Origin: Cupriavidus basilensis
Lineage (GTDB): Bacteria > Pseudomonadota > Gammaproteobacteria > Burkholderiales > Burkholderiaceae
Assembly: GCF_008801925.2 (NCBI RefSeq)
Contig: NZ_CP062803.1
Location: 2,976,001 to 3,040,000, forward strand
DNA: 64,000 nt
Direction: 5' to 3'
Position numbers and translations under genes: made by a program. The notes below the pieces were generated by a model that saw only the letters and a list, made by a program, of their open reading frames with translations, made no database searches and had not been told where the DNA came from. This document shows, in pieces, positions 19,086 to 28,353 of the stretch. How positions within the stretch are numbered: position 1 is the first letter of the stretch; every line of letters begins with the position of its first letter.

Positions 19086-20255
19086 TTAATGCATGGCCTG
19101 CACGCGCGTGCCGAACAGCATGGTCTTCATCGCCGCCGTGCCCATCGCCGCGCCGAAACGCTTGGCTACCCGCTCCGCAATATTCTCCTTGACGGTGTAG
19201 TCGACGATGTCCTCGGCCTTGAAGAGATCCCGCGCCACGTAATCGGCGTTGCCCAGGCCGTCGGCCAAGCCCAGCTCAACGCTGCGCTCGCCGGACCAGA
19301 ACAAGCCGGAGAACAGGTCCGGATCGTCCTTCAGGCGATCGCCCCGGCCTTCCTTGACCACGTCGATGAACTGCTGGTGGATCTGCTTGAGCATGGTTTC
19401 GGCGTATTGCTTCTGCCGCGGCACCTGCGGCGAGAACGGATCGAGCATGCCCTTGTTGGCGCCGGAGGTATAAAGCCGGCGCTCGACGCCCAGCTTGTCC
19501 ATGAGCCCGGTGAAGCCAAAGCCGTCCATCAGCACGCCGATCGAGCCGACGATGCTAGCCTTGTCGACATAGATCTTGTCGGCCGCCGCCGCCACGTAAT
19601 AGCCGCCCGAGGCGCAGATCTCCTCCACCACCACGTAGAACGGCTTGGCGGGATAAAGTGTCCGCAGGCGCCGGATCTCGTCATTGATCATGCCGGCCTG
19701 TACCGGTGAGCCACCCGGCGAGTTGATCTTGAGGATGATCCCCGCGGCATTGGTATCGGCAAACGCGGCTTGCAGTGCCGCGTTGATCGATTCGGCGCTG
19801 GCCGGCGTCCCGGCAGCAATCTCGCCGTCGAGCGACACCATTGCCGTATGGCGACCGCTCGTGGCAATGGTGCCGTCGCCCTTGAAGTCAAAAACGGCAA
19901 AGAAAATCAGCGCTAGCAGGGCGAGCCCGGCAAAACGGAAGAAAATCCGCCAGCGCCGCGCCGCGCGCTGCTCGCGCAGCGTCGCCATCAGCACCTTTTC
20001 CAGCACATCCCGCTCCCAGCCTGTCCCCGTGGGCACCGGGCCGACATCGCGACCGGCCATGCGCGCCTTGCGCTGGCCGGCTTCTTTCTGCGAAGCAGCA
20101 TCTCCGGCGCGCAACTCTTGCTCCAGCGGGTAATCAGCCTGCGAGGCGGTTTCCAGCCGGTCATCCCCCGCCCCGGGCGCCCCGGCGCTGGCCGAAGCCA
20201 CCGGTTCCTGCGCCTTGCCGGATTCGTCCTGCGGCGGTTTTTGCTGTTCAGTCAT
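19086..20255 (-). CDS. sppA: Signal peptide peptidase SppA-type S49 family protease
   Basis: A 389-residue membrane-anchored peptidase of the short (36-kDa-like) S49 class. The first ~105 residues are a low-complexity cytoplasmic tail (Ala, Glu and Gln rich), followed by a membrane anchor (FFRFAGLALLALIFFAVF). The catalytic Ser lies in EEICASGGYYVA and the conserved Lys in TSGANKGMLDPF; INSPGGSP marks the fold. It digests leftover signal peptides in the inner membrane. It is the third gene after rluC and a HAD/Rieske pair on the same strand. Confidence 0.93.
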   Translation of the reverse strand: MTEQQKPPQDESGKAQEPVASASAGAPGAGDDRLETASQADYPLEQELRAGDAASQKEAGQRKARMAGRDVGPVPTGTGWERDVLEKVLMATLREQRAARRWRIFFRFAGLALLALIFFAVFDFKGDGTIATSGRHTAMVSLDGEIAAGTPASAESINAALQAAFADTNAAGIILKINSPGGSPVQAGMINDEIRRLRTLYPAKPFYVVVEEICASGGYYVAAAADKIYVDKASIVGSIGVLMDGFGFTGLMDKLGVERRLYTSGANKGMLDPFSPQVPRQKQYAETMLKQIHQQFIDVVKEGRGDRLKDDPDLFSGLFWSGERSVELGLADGLGNADYVARDLFKAEDIVDYTVKENIAERVAKRFGAAMGTAAMKTMLFGTRVQAMH

Positions 20256-20324
20256 GCAGTTGGCTCTTGAATATGAATAGATAGGCGGGCCGGGGCACCG
20301 GGGCTGCCGGCTGCCCGCTGCCCG

Positions 20325-20717
20325 CTAGCCCGCGGGTACTTCGTATGGACTTTCCGGCAGCCAGTACACATTGCCGTCGCGCTCTTCGACGCGCAGCTTG
20401 GCCAATGAAGCGCCCCGGCAGGGACCGCCCACGCACAAGCCACTGTCCGGCGCATAAACCGCGCCATGTGTCGCGCACATCAAGTATAGGCCCGAGGACT
20501 CGAAAAACTGTCCCTCCTGCCAATCGAGCTCCATCGGCACATGCGCGCACTGGTTCAGGTAGCCGTGAACAGCCCCCTCGAAGCGCACGACAAACGCGCT
20601 CACGGGGCGCCCACCCACCTCGACCACAAAACGCACCCCGGCGCCGCCGTCAGCCAGATCCTCGGCCGCGCAAAGGTGGCGCTCGCCAGTCATCCTCTGG
20701 CCCGTTGCGTCAAGCAT
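20325..20717 (-). CDS. Rieske [2Fe-2S] ferredoxin-like protein
   Basis: A 130-residue single-domain Rieske protein. The cluster ligands are in CAHVP (C-x-H) and CATHGAVY (C-x-x-H), spaced as in soluble Rieske ferredoxins. It probably transfers electrons to an unidentified oxygenase or acts as a redox sensor. Its start overlaps the end of the HAD phosphatase gene by 8 bases, so the two are likely co-translated; this pairing with a phosphoglycolate-phosphatase-like gene is common in Burkholderiales. Confidence 0.9.
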   Translation of the reverse strand: MLDATGQRMTGERHLCAAEDLADGGAGVRFVVEVGGRPVSAFVVRFEGAVHGYLNQCAHVPMELDWQEGQFFESSGLYLMCATHGAVYAPDSGLCVGGPCRGASLAKLRVEERDGNVYWLPESPYEVPAG

Positions 20718-21369
20718 GCGCCAGCAACCAGTCTTTCAGGTCGGCGATGGACGACGCGCAATGCAGCGGCGCCATCGCGCGCAGGGCGTCCGCGGGATGC
20801 GCGCCGTAGCCTACGCCGATGCCAGCCGCGCCGGCATTAGCCGCCATCTGCAGGTCATGGGTGGTATCACCGATCATCACCGTGCGCTCCATGTCCTGCC
20901 CCAGTTCGCGGGTCAGCTCTTGCAGCATGGCCGGGTGAGGCTTGGAAAAGGTCTCGTCGGCGCAACGTGTGCCGTCGAACAGGCGCACGAGGCCAGTTGC
21001 TTCCAGGGCGCGCTGCAGGCCGACGCGGGTCTTGCCCGTCGCCACGCCGAGAAAATAATGCTCGGCGCGCAAGGCTTCCAGCATCTCGTGCACCCCGTCG
21101 AACAGCACCAGCTCGGCATCGCGGGTCAGGAAGTGGAAACGGTAGCGCTCGGCCAGCCGGGGATAGTCGGCGGGATCGAGCGTCGGCACGGCGTACGACA
21201 GCGCGTCCTTGAGTCCCAGCCCGATCACGTGGCTGGCGGCGCTGTCGTCGGGCACCGGCAAGCCGAGGTCGCGGCTGGCCAGCTGGATGCATTTGGCGAT
21301 GGTCGGGGTGGAATCCATCAGGGTTCCATCCCAGTCGAACACGATCAGGTCGAAGCGTTGCCTGGCCAT
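20710..21369 (-). CDS. HAD family hydrolase, phosphoglycolate phosphatase-like
   Basis: A 219-residue HAD phosphatase. Motif I is FDWDGTLMDST (catalytic Asp pair), motif II is around VATGKTR, and motif III/IV is MIGDTTHDLQMAANAG. A helical cap domain lies between motifs I and II, as in Gph/PGP. Start ATG 21369 (MARQRFDLIVFDWDG) is chosen since it directly precedes motif I. It lies 19 bases downstream of rluC; the substrate cannot be read from sequence. Confidence 0.9.
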   Translation of the reverse strand: MARQRFDLIVFDWDGTLMDSTPTIAKCIQLASRDLGLPVPDDSAASHVIGLGLKDALSYAVPTLDPADYPRLAERYRFHFLTRDAELVLFDGVHEMLEALRAEHYFLGVATGKTRVGLQRALEATGLVRLFDGTRCADETFSKPHPAMLQELTRELGQDMERTVMIGDTTHDLQMAANAGAAGIGVGYGAHPADALRAMAPLHCASSIADLKDWLLAHA

Positions 21370-21388
21370 GAATATCCTTGTTGGCGCC

Positions 21389-22390
21389 TTAGTCAGCGGC
21401 GCGCAGGTTACGGGCTTGCTGCAGGAACGCTTCGCACTCCGGCGGCATGGGCGCAACGACAGTGGTGATTTCTCCACTTATCGGATGCGTAAATGTCAGG
21501 CTGTGCGCGTGCAGGAACATGCGCTTGAGCCCGGGATTGGCGCCGCTGCGGGCCAGCGCCTTGTTGAGGGCGTAATCGCCGTACTTTTCGTCACCCAGGA
21601 TAGGGAAGCCGGAATGCGCCAGATGGACCCGGATCTGGTGGGTCCGCCCAGTCTTCAACTCGGCCTCGAGCAAGGTGTAGCCAGGCATGACCTCGAGCCG
21701 GTTGAACACGGTGTGCGAGGCAATGCCATCTTCCTGCACCCGCACGCGGCGCTCGCCCTCCGGGGTGGTGTACTTATATAGGGGGAATTTCACGTGCTGC
21801 CGGGCATTCTCGAAATGCCCCGCCACGCAGGCGAAGTAGCGCTTGTCCAGCGCACTGCCGCGCATCTGCTCATGCAGGTTCACCAGCGCCGTACGCTTTT
21901 TCGCCAGCACCAGCAGGCCTGAGGTCTCGCGGTCGAGACGGTGCACAAGCTCAAGGAACCTGGCCTGCGGGCGGGCGCGCCGCAATTGCTCGATCACGCC
22001 GAATGCCACGCCGGAGCCGCCATGCACGGCCACGCCGGCAGGCTTGTTGATCACCAGCAGGTATTCATCCTCGAAGACCACAGGAAAGCTGGCCGGCGGC
22101 ACGAACTTGCCGGCATCAGGTGCCGAAGCCGCCACACGCATAGGCGGGATCCGGACCACGTCGCCCAGCTGCAGGCGATACGTGGCATCGACCCGCCCCT
22201 TGTTCACACGCACTTCACCCGACCTCAGGATGCGGTAGACATGGCTCTTGGGCACCCCTTTCGAGAGCTTCAGGAGGAAGTTGTCGATACGCTGGCCATC
22301 GGCTTCGTCGCCAATCGTTACGTACGCCACCTGGGGCCCGGCCGCGGCGGGCCGCACCTCTTTTTCAATTTGATGGCGTAACTCATTCAT
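21389..22390 (-). CDS. rluC: 23S rRNA pseudouridine synthase RluC
   Basis: A 333-residue pseudouridine synthase for positions 955/2504/2580 of 23S rRNA in the E. coli enzyme. An S4 RNA-binding domain (residues about 30-90, GQRIDNFLLKLSKGVPKSHVY) precedes the catalytic HRLDRETSGLLVLAKKR with the essential Asp, and RTHQIRVHLAHSGFPILGD. The start is either ATG 22390 or a TTG two codons upstream at 22396; the GAGGA ribosome site is better spaced for the TTG. It is divergent from rne, as in many Proteobacteria. Confidence 0.94.
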   Translation of the reverse strand: MNELRHQIEKEVRPAAAGPQVAYVTIGDEADGQRIDNFLLKLSKGVPKSHVYRILRSGEVRVNKGRVDATYRLQLGDVVRIPPMRVAASAPDAGKFVPPASFPVVFEDEYLLVINKPAGVAVHGGSGVAFGVIEQLRRARPQARFLELVHRLDRETSGLLVLAKKRTALVNLHEQMRGSALDKRYFACVAGHFENARQHVKFPLYKYTTPEGERRVRVQEDGIASHTVFNRLEVMPGYTLLEAELKTGRTHQIRVHLAHSGFPILGDEKYGDYALNKALARSGANPGLKRMFLHAHSLTFTHPISGEITTVVAPMPPECEAFLQQARNLRAAD

Positions 22391-22651
22391 TTTCAATATA
22401 ATTTCCTCGCTGTTCCGGCCAAAGACCGGCAGCGCAAGTCAGGTGTAGGCGATTCGTCGTATTTTACACTTCGGGTTGCCGCCAACCCTGCCAGCCTCCC
22501 GCTTCTTTGCGTACCACGCGAGCCCGGGGTTGGTAAATGGCAGCAAAAACGCAGCACGCACGGTATCGCCCGCGCAGGAAGTCGCCCAAAGGCAACTTCG
22601 GCGCTGACGGCGGTCACGTGGGAGTAGTGTTCAGGTAGAACAGAATTTGAT

Positions 22652-22676
22652 AGTGGATGCCCACCCGGCATCCACT
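22652..22676 (+). promoter_or_regulatory. Leader hairpin 1 upstream of rne
   Basis: A perfect 10-base-pair stem, AGTGGATGCC (22652-22661) with GGCATCCACT (22667-22676), and a 5-base loop. There is no T-tract after it, so it is not a terminator. It is placed about 480 bases before the rne start. Confidence 0.6.
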
Positions 22677-22697
22677 CTGGTGAGAGAAGTCCCGCCC

Positions 22698-22714
22698 GCA
22701 CCGGGAAACGGTGC
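22698..22714 (+). promoter_or_regulatory. Leader hairpin 2 upstream of rne
   Basis: A 6-base-pair G+C-rich stem, GCACCG (22698-22703) with CGGTGC (22709-22714), closed by a GGAAA loop, 21 bases after the first hairpin. Together the pair resembles the arrangement of adjacent hairpins in the enterobacterial rne leader. Confidence 0.5.
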
Positions 22715-23157
22715 CGCCGGCATGCTTCCAACGCCGCCTGACTGGTTATACCGGCGCCCGGTCGCAGAACTCCAAGAAGCAGTAGGTGCGCCCGCCAGGA
22801 GATGTCAGGAAGCGAAGCAGCATTGCCGTGACGACAAACTTGCTCTTTGACGCGTCTAGCCTTCCGCGGCCGGCCGCGGTGCGATGGCGCCTCTTTGCGC
22901 CCGCACCGCCGCCATGCCAGCCGGAAACCCGCTGGGTCGCTGCGCAAAGCAGCACACCGGCGTTCTCTCCGACCATGCGGACGGCGCTTTCGACGTCGTT
23001 ACCTCTCTTTCACCCGTGCCCAGCCGGCCGCGCTCATTTGCGCGACGGCGCTTTTGGCAATTCTCGCGCCCTCACTCGCTCCCTCGCGTGCTCCACGGAA
23101 CGAACGCCGCGGGCACCGCATGCCGGTGCAATCCGCGGCATTGAGTGAGGTAATGCG

Positions 23158-26100
23158 ATGAAACGCATGCTTTTCAACGCGACGCAGCAAGAGGAACTGC
23201 GCGTCGCCATCGTCGATGGTCAGAAGCTGATCGACATCGACATCGAAGCCGCCGGGCGCGAACAGCGCAAGGGCAACATCTACAAGGGTGTCATCACCCG
23301 GATCGAGCCCTCGCTGGAAGCCTGCTTCGTCAACTATGGCGAAGAACGCCATGGTTTCCTGCCCTTCAAGGAAGTCGCACGCGCCTTTTTCAAGGAAGGC
23401 GTGGACGTGCGCAACGCCCGCATCCAGGACGCGCTGCATGAAGGCCAGGAACTGATCGTCCAGGTAGAAAAGGAAGAGCGCGGCAACAAGGGCGCTGCGC
23501 TGACCACCTTTATCTCGCTGGCCGGCCGTTACCTGGTGCTGATGCCCAACAACCCGCGCGGCGGCGGCGTATCGCGCCGCATCGAGGGCGAGGACCGCCA
23601 GGAACTGCGCGAGACCATGGGCCAGCTGGCCGTGCCCGAGGGCATGAGCATCATCGCCCGCACCGCGGGCATCGGCCGCTCGGCCGAAGAACTCCAGTGG
23701 GACCTGAACTACCTGCTGCAGCTGTGGAAGGCCATCGACGGCGCCGCTGGCGACAACAAGGCCCCGCTGCTGATCTATCTCGAGTCCAGCCTGGTGATTC
23801 GCGCCATCCGCGATTATTTCCAGCCGGATATCGGCGAGATCCTGATCGACACCGACGAAATCTACGAGCAGGCCCGCGCCTTCATGAGCGTGGTCATGCC
23901 CGATAACATGAACCGCGTGAAGAAGTACCGGGACGACGTCCCCCTCTTCTCGCGCTTCCAGATCGAACACCAGATCGAGTCGGCTTATTCGCGCATGGTG
24001 ATGCTGCCCTCGGGTGGCGCCATCGTGATCGACCACACCGAAGCCCTGGTGTCGGTGGACGTGAACTCGGCCCGCGCCACCAAGGGCGCCGACATCGAGG
24101 AAACCGCGCTGCGCACCAACCTCGAAGCCGCCGATGAAATCGCCCGCCAGCTGCGCCTGCGCGACCTGGGCGGCCTGATCGTGATCGACTTCATCGACAT
24201 GGAAGCCAGCAAGGCCCAGAAGGACGTGGAAACGCGCCTGAAGGATGCCCTGCGCCATGACCGTGCCCGTGTCCAGATGGGCAAGATCAGCCGCTTCGGC
24301 CTGATGGAGCTGTCGCGCCAGCGACTGCGCCCGTCGCTGTCGGAAGGCTCGCACATCACTTGCCCTCGCTGCAACGGCACCGGCCATATCCGGGATACCG
24401 AATCCTCCGCCCTGCAGGTCCTGCGCATCATCCAGGAAGAAGGGATGAAGGAAAACACCGCCGCCATCCACTGCCAGGTGCCTGTGGAAGTGGCCGCGTT
24501 CCTGCTCAACGAGAAGCGCCAGGACATCAACCTGATCGAGATGCGCTTCAAGGTCAACGTGCTGCTGATCCCCAACAAGCACCTGGAGACCCCGCACTAC
24601 AAGCTGGAGCGCCTGCGTCACGACGACCCGCGCCTGGAAGACAGCATGGCCAGCTACAAGATGGCCGAGGCTGCCGCCAAGGAACTGGAAGCCGACACCA
24701 GCTACAGCAGCCGCAAGAAGGAAGATGCCAAGCCGCGCCAGGAAGCTGCCGTCAAGGGCATCACCCCGGAACAGCCGGCCCCCGTCTCCGTGCCGCGCGC
24801 AGAGCGCGCCCCGCGCCCGGAAGCCGCGGCGGCAGCCGCGCGTCCGGTGCCGGCTACCCAGCCGGTGGTCGGCGGTGGATTTATCGGCTGGCTGAAGAAC
24901 CTGTTCGGCGCCAAGCCCGCGGCACCCGCCGTCGAGCCGGCCAAGCCGGTTGACGCGGAGCAGCGCAGCGCTGAAAACCGTCGCGAACGCGGCCAACGTG
25001 GCGAACGCGGTGAAGGCCGTGGCCAGCGCGGCGAACGCGGTGGCGAGCGTGGCGAGCGTGGCGAGCGTGGCGGCGAACGTGGCGAACGCCAGGGCCGTGG
25101 CCAGCGCGGCGAGCGCGCACCCCAGGAACGTGGCGAGCGCACCGAGCGCGCGGACCGCGGCGAACAGCGCACGGAGCGTGGCGAGCGCGTCGAAGCGCGC
25201 GGTGAACGTGGCGAACAGCGTGGCGAACAACGCGGCGAGCGCAACAGCCGTGCCCCGCGCCAGGCCGCACTGGAAGTCCAGCCGGCCCGCCAGCCCGAAG
25301 GCGCACCGGCCGAGCGTACGGAAGGCCGTGGCGAAGGCCGCCGCGACCGCAACCAGGAACGCCGCGAGCGCCAGCGCGACCGCCAGCGTGAACGAGGCGA
25401 CGCGCCGCGCGAAGGCGAAGCCACCGAAGGCCTGGCTGCCGAAGCCGTAGCCGCGACCGCCGCAGCTGTCGTGGCAGCGCCGGCCGTAGCCGCAGCGGTT
25501 GCCTCGCACGACGACGCCGACAACGCACGCACCGACCTGCCGGAAGGCACGGAAGGCACCGAGAACGGTGAAGGCGAAGAACGCCGCCGCCGCAATCGCC
25601 GTGGCCGCAACCGCTATCGCCGCGAACGCGACGACAGCGCCCAGGCAAGCGAAGGCGCGGAAAGCGCTGAAGGCGAGTACACGGCGGAAGTGCGCGAAAG
25701 CACCCAGGCCGCCGCCCCGGCTGTGGTCGCCCAAGCGCCTGCGATCGAAGCCGCTGCCGTGCCGGTTGCCGAAAGCGCGCCGAGCGCGCCGGCTTACCAG
25801 CCCGCCGAAGCTGCCGTAGTGACGCAACAGCCCGTGGCACTGCCGGCGGAGCCGGTGTTCGTGCAGGCCGCGCCGGTCGCTGCGCCAGTCGTTGCGCCGA
25901 TCGTCGAACCGGTTGCCGCGCCGGTGGCTGAAACGGTGGTTGAGACGATCGCAGCGAGCCCGGCCGCCTACCAGCCGGCTCCGGCTCCGGTTGTGGCTGA
26001 AGCTGTCGTGGAAGCGCCTGCTGTCGTGGCACCTGCCGTTGAAGTGCCGGCCGCTGTCCCGGTGGCAACGGTAGCCCCGGTGGCCCCGGTGGCCCCGGTC

Positions 26101-26325
26101 GCGGTCGCGGTCGCGGTCGAAAGCCTGCAGCCGATGCTGGCCTCGGCTGGCCTGGAGTGGGTCAACACCGACACCAGCAAGCTGCGCGCTGCGCAGGAAG
26201 CGGCTGCCAGCATCCCGCCGGCACCGCGCGTCGTGCGGGAGCGCAAGCCCCTGCCGCCGCTGCCTGAAGGTCCGATGATCCTGGTCGAAACCGGTGTCGA
26301 TACCGCAGGGACACCGCAGAAGTAA
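23158..26325 (+). CDS. rne: Ribonuclease E
   Basis: A 1055-residue endoribonuclease, the core of the RNA degradosome and of rRNA/tRNA processing. The N-terminal half is catalytic: S1 domain (about 36-120), catalytic Asp301 (SVDVNSA) and Asp344 (VIDFIDM), and the zinc-link cysteines Cys402 and Cys405 (CPRCNGTG), each two positions before the E. coli numbering. A hydrophobic segment [13 protein letters not shown] (about 577-589) may be a membrane or partner-binding helix. Residues about 600-750 are Arg/Gly/Glu repeats (RGERGE), then an Ala/Val/Pro-rich stretch to about 985. ATG 23158 follows GTGAGGTA. Confidence 0.98.
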   Translation: MKRMLFNATQQEELRVAIVDGQKLIDIDIEAAGREQRKGNIYKGVITRIEPSLEACFVNYGEERHGFLPFKEVARAFFKEGVDVRNARIQDALHEGQELIVQVEKEERGNKGAALTTFISLAGRYLVLMPNNPRGGGVSRRIEGEDRQELRETMGQLAVPEGMSIIARTAGIGRSAEELQWDLNYLLQLWKAIDGAAGDNKAPLLIYLESSLVIRAIRDYFQPDIGEILIDTDEIYEQARAFMSVVMPDNMNRVKKYRDDVPLFSRFQIEHQIESAYSRMVMLPSGGAIVIDHTEALVSVDVNSARATKGADIEETALRTNLEAADEIARQLRLRDLGGLIVIDFIDMEASKAQKDVETRLKDALRHDRARVQMGKISRFGLMELSRQRLRPSLSEGSHITCPRCNGTGHIRDTESSALQVLRIIQEEGMKENTAAIHCQVPVEVAAFLLNEKRQDINLIEMRFKVNVLLIPNKHLETPHYKLERLRHDDPRLEDSMASYKMAEAAAKELEADTSYSSRKKEDAKPRQEAAVKGITPEQPAPVSVPRAERAPRPEAAAAAARPVPATQPVVGGGFIGWLKNLFGAKPAAPAVEPAKPVDAEQRSAENRRERGQRGERGEGRGQRGERGGERGERGERGGERGERQGRGQRGERAPQERGERTERADRGEQRTERGERVEARGERGEQRGEQRGERNSRAPRQAALEVQPARQPEGAPAERTEGRGEGRRDRNQERRERQRDRQRERGDAPREGEATEGLAAEAVAATAAAVVAAPAVAAAVASHDDADNARTDLPEGTEGTENGEGEERRRRNRRGRNRYRRERDDSAQASEGAESAEGEYTAEVRESTQAAAPAVVAQAPAIEAAAVPVAESAPSAPAYQPAEAAVVTQQPVALPAEPVFVQAAPVAAPVVAPIVEPVAAPVAETVVETIAASPAAYQPAPAPVVAEAVVEAPAVVAPAVEVPAAVPVATVAPVAPVAPVAVAVAVESLQPMLASAGLEWVNTDTSKLRAAQEAAASIPPAPRVVRERKPLPPLPEGPMILVETGVDTAGTPQK

Positions 26326-26348
26326 GCGGCACCCTCGCGGGTAGCAAG

Positions 26349-26376
26349 GAAAGGGACGGCGATGCCGTCCCTTTTT
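26349..26376 (+). terminator. Rho-independent terminator after rne
   Basis: Arms AAGGGACGGC (26351-26360) and GCCGTCCCTT (26364-26373) followed by TTTT, 25 bases after the rne stop codon. Confidence 0.92.
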
Positions 26377-26552
26377 CATGCCTGCGGGCTTTGTTTGCGG
26401 GCTTTGTCCCGGGTGATGCCGGCGGTACCATGCCCGGCTCGGCTAGAATGACAAATAGATGGCACCCGAAAGATGGTGCCCGGAACGGGCGATGCTGCCC
26501 CATGCAATCGCGCCAGAACCGCCCGTCACCCGCACTGCCACGCCCCCAGGCC

Positions 26553-27677
26553 ATGACCGAATCCGTCATTCCCATTTTCGACCTGCGCGATCATCGCTAC
26601 CGCTCGATGACGCCAAGCATTCCGGCCGTGCTCGCCGCACCGTCCGGGCTGGTTGCCGACACGCGCGGCCGGCCACTGCATGATCTGCGCATCTCGGTTA
26701 CGGATCGCTGCAATTTCCGCTGCGTCTACTGCATGCCCAAGGAAGTGTTCGACAAGGACTACACCTTCCTGCCCCATTCCGAGTTGCTGAGCTTCGAGGA
26801 AATCGAGCGCGCGGCTCGCCTCTTCGTTGCGCACGGCGTCGAGAAGATCCGCCTCACCGGCGGCGAGCCGCTGCTGCGCAAGAACATCGAAAAACTGGTG
26901 GAAATGCTGGCGCGCATCGACACGGTGTCCGGCAAACCACTGGACCTCACCCTTACCACCAACGCCTCGCTGCTCGCACGCAAGGCGCGCGCGCTACGCG
27001 ATGCAGGCCTGACGCGGGTAAGCGTGAGCCTGGACGCCATCGACGACGCCACCTTCCGCCGCATGAACGATGTCGACTTCGCGGTGCGCGACGTGCTGGA
27101 CGGCATCGAGACCGCCCAGGCGGCCGGCCTGGCGCCGATCAAGGTCAACATGGTGGTCAAGCGCGGCACCAACGACGGTGAAATCGTGCCGATGGCCGCA
27201 CATTTCCGCGGCAGCGGCATCATCATGCGCTTTATCGAGTTCATGGACGTGGGCGCGAGCAACCACTGGCAGATGGACGAGGTGCTGCCCTCGGCCGACG
27301 TGGTGCGCCGCATCCACGAGGCCTTCCCGCTGGAAGCCATCCCAGCCAACTACAGCGGCGAGACCGCCGAGCGCTGGCGCTACCGCGACGGCGCCGGCGA
27401 GATCGGCGTGATCTCCAGCGTGACCCACGCCTTCTGCGGCGACTGCAGCCGCATCCGCCTGTCGACCGAAGGCCGGCTCTACCTGTGCCTGTTCGCCACT
27501 GAAGGCTACGACCTGCGCGCGCTGCTGCGCGGCGAGCACAGCGACCTGGAAATCTCGAACGCCATTGCCGGGGTCTGGCAAGGCCGCACCGATCACTACT
27601 CCGAGCAGCGCAGCGACCCCGCGGTGCGGCAGGCGCGTGCCGAGAACAAGATCGAGATGTCCTATATCGGCGGCTGA
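26553..27677 (+). CDS. moaA: GTP 3',8-cyclase MoaA
   Basis: A 374-residue radical SAM enzyme for the first step of molybdopterin synthesis. The SAM cluster cysteines are Cys53, Cys57 and Cys60 ([12 protein letters not shown]) and the C-terminal cluster is in [21 protein letters not shown]. It ends with the double-Gly-type tail MSYIGG needed for GTP activation. Several in-frame starts exist; ATG 26553 ([16 protein letters not shown]) is preferred, with ATG at 26607 as a shorter alternative beginning just before the conserved domain. It heads a moaA-mobA-moeA run. Confidence 0.95.
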   Translation: MTESVIPIFDLRDHRYRSMTPSIPAVLAAPSGLVADTRGRPLHDLRISVTDRCNFRCVYCMPKEVFDKDYTFLPHSELLSFEEIERAARLFVAHGVEKIRLTGGEPLLRKNIEKLVEMLARIDTVSGKPLDLTLTTNASLLARKARALRDAGLTRVSVSLDAIDDATFRRMNDVDFAVRDVLDGIETAQAAGLAPIKVNMVVKRGTNDGEIVPMAAHFRGSGIIMRFIEFMDVGASNHWQMDEVLPSADVVRRIHEAFPLEAIPANYSGETAERWRYRDGAGEIGVISSVTHAFCGDCSRIRLSTEGRLYLCLFATEGYDLRALLRGEHSDLEISNAIAGVWQGRTDHYSEQRSDPAVRQARAENKIEMSYIGG

Positions 27678-27723
27678 CCACAGCCGCCCCGCCCAACCTA
27701 TCACCCTATCCTCCCATCCCCCG

Positions 27724-28323
27724 ATGATTTCTCGCGAAGACATTACCGGCCTGATCCTGGCTGGCGGCAGGGGCAGCCGCATGGGCGGCACCGACAAGGG
27801 CCTGCAGCCGTTTCGCGGCGCGCCCATGGCGATGCATACGCTGATGCGCCTGTCCGCGCAGACCGGCGACATGCTGATCAACGCCAACCGCAACCTGGCC
27901 GCGTATGAGTCCTTCGGCGTGCCGGTGGTCACCGATTCGGTGCCGGACTTCGCCGGGCCTCTCGCCGGCATGCTGGCCGGGCTGGAACAATGCCAGACGG
28001 GCTGGATGCTGAGCGCCCCCTGCGACTCGCCTTTCCTGCCATCCGACCTGGCCGCGCGCCTGGCGAGCGCGATCGACGCGCAAGGCGCCGAAATGGCCAT
28101 CCCGGTCACCATCGACGCCGATGGCCGCCGGCAGGTCCAGCCGGTGTTTTGCCTGATGCCGGTCACGGCGCTCGACGGCCTGGTGGCTTTCCTCAACGGC
28201 GGCGGGCGCAAGATCGAAACCTGGGCCGCCTCGCACCGCCTGGCCGAAGTGCTGTTCGAAGACGCCGGCGCCTTCGCCAATATCAATACCCTGGATGAGT
28301 TGCGCACGCTCGAAGCGCGCTGA
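27724..28323 (+). CDS. mobA: Molybdenum cofactor guanylyltransferase MobA
   Basis: A 199-residue nucleotidyltransferase that attaches GMP to molybdopterin to form the guanine dinucleotide cofactor. The nucleotide-binding signature LAGGRGSRMGG (residues 12-22) is followed by the conserved Lys of GTDKGLQPFRG and the metal-binding Asp in SAPCDSPFLPSD. ATG 27724 is chosen as the family start. It lies 46 bases after moaA and 30 bases before moeA, so one operon is likely. Confidence 0.95.
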   Translation: MISREDITGLILAGGRGSRMGGTDKGLQPFRGAPMAMHTLMRLSAQTGDMLINANRNLAAYESFGVPVVTDSVPDFAGPLAGMLAGLEQCQTGWMLSAPCDSPFLPSDLAARLASAIDAQGAEMAIPVTIDADGRRQVQPVFCLMPVTALDGLVAFLNGGGRKIETWAASHRLAEVLFEDAGAFANINTLDELRTLEAR

Positions 28324-28353
28324 CAAGCCAGGCCGCTGCCCCGGGAACGGTCC

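Larger units (their letters stand above)
22397..23157. other. Long rne leader/rluC-rne intergenic region
   Basis: The 761 bases between rluC and rne hold no convincing gene. They carry at least two stable hairpins on the plus strand (22652-22676 and 22698-22714) preceded by an A/T-rich stretch (ACAGAATTTGATA). A long, structured leader matches the known autoregulated rne 5' UTR of enterobacteria, where RNase E binds leader hairpins and cleaves its own message. The rne promoter was not identified. Confidence 0.6.

Noticed and set aside
22393..22947. A 184-codon minus-strand open frame in the rne leader
   Set aside because: No ribosome site, no similarity, and it overlaps leader hairpins on the other strand.
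24959..25250. Short repeated units that might be a CRISPR-like or tandem repeat array
   Set aside because: The repeats keep reading frame, code for RGERGE-type peptides and have no spacers; they are part of rne.
22999..26379. A 1126-codon open frame on the minus strand opposite rne
   Set aside because: It is antisense to the catalytically intact RNase E gene; its composition (Arg/Ala/His-rich) is the complement of the repetitive GC-rich sequence and there is no ribosome site or family similarity.
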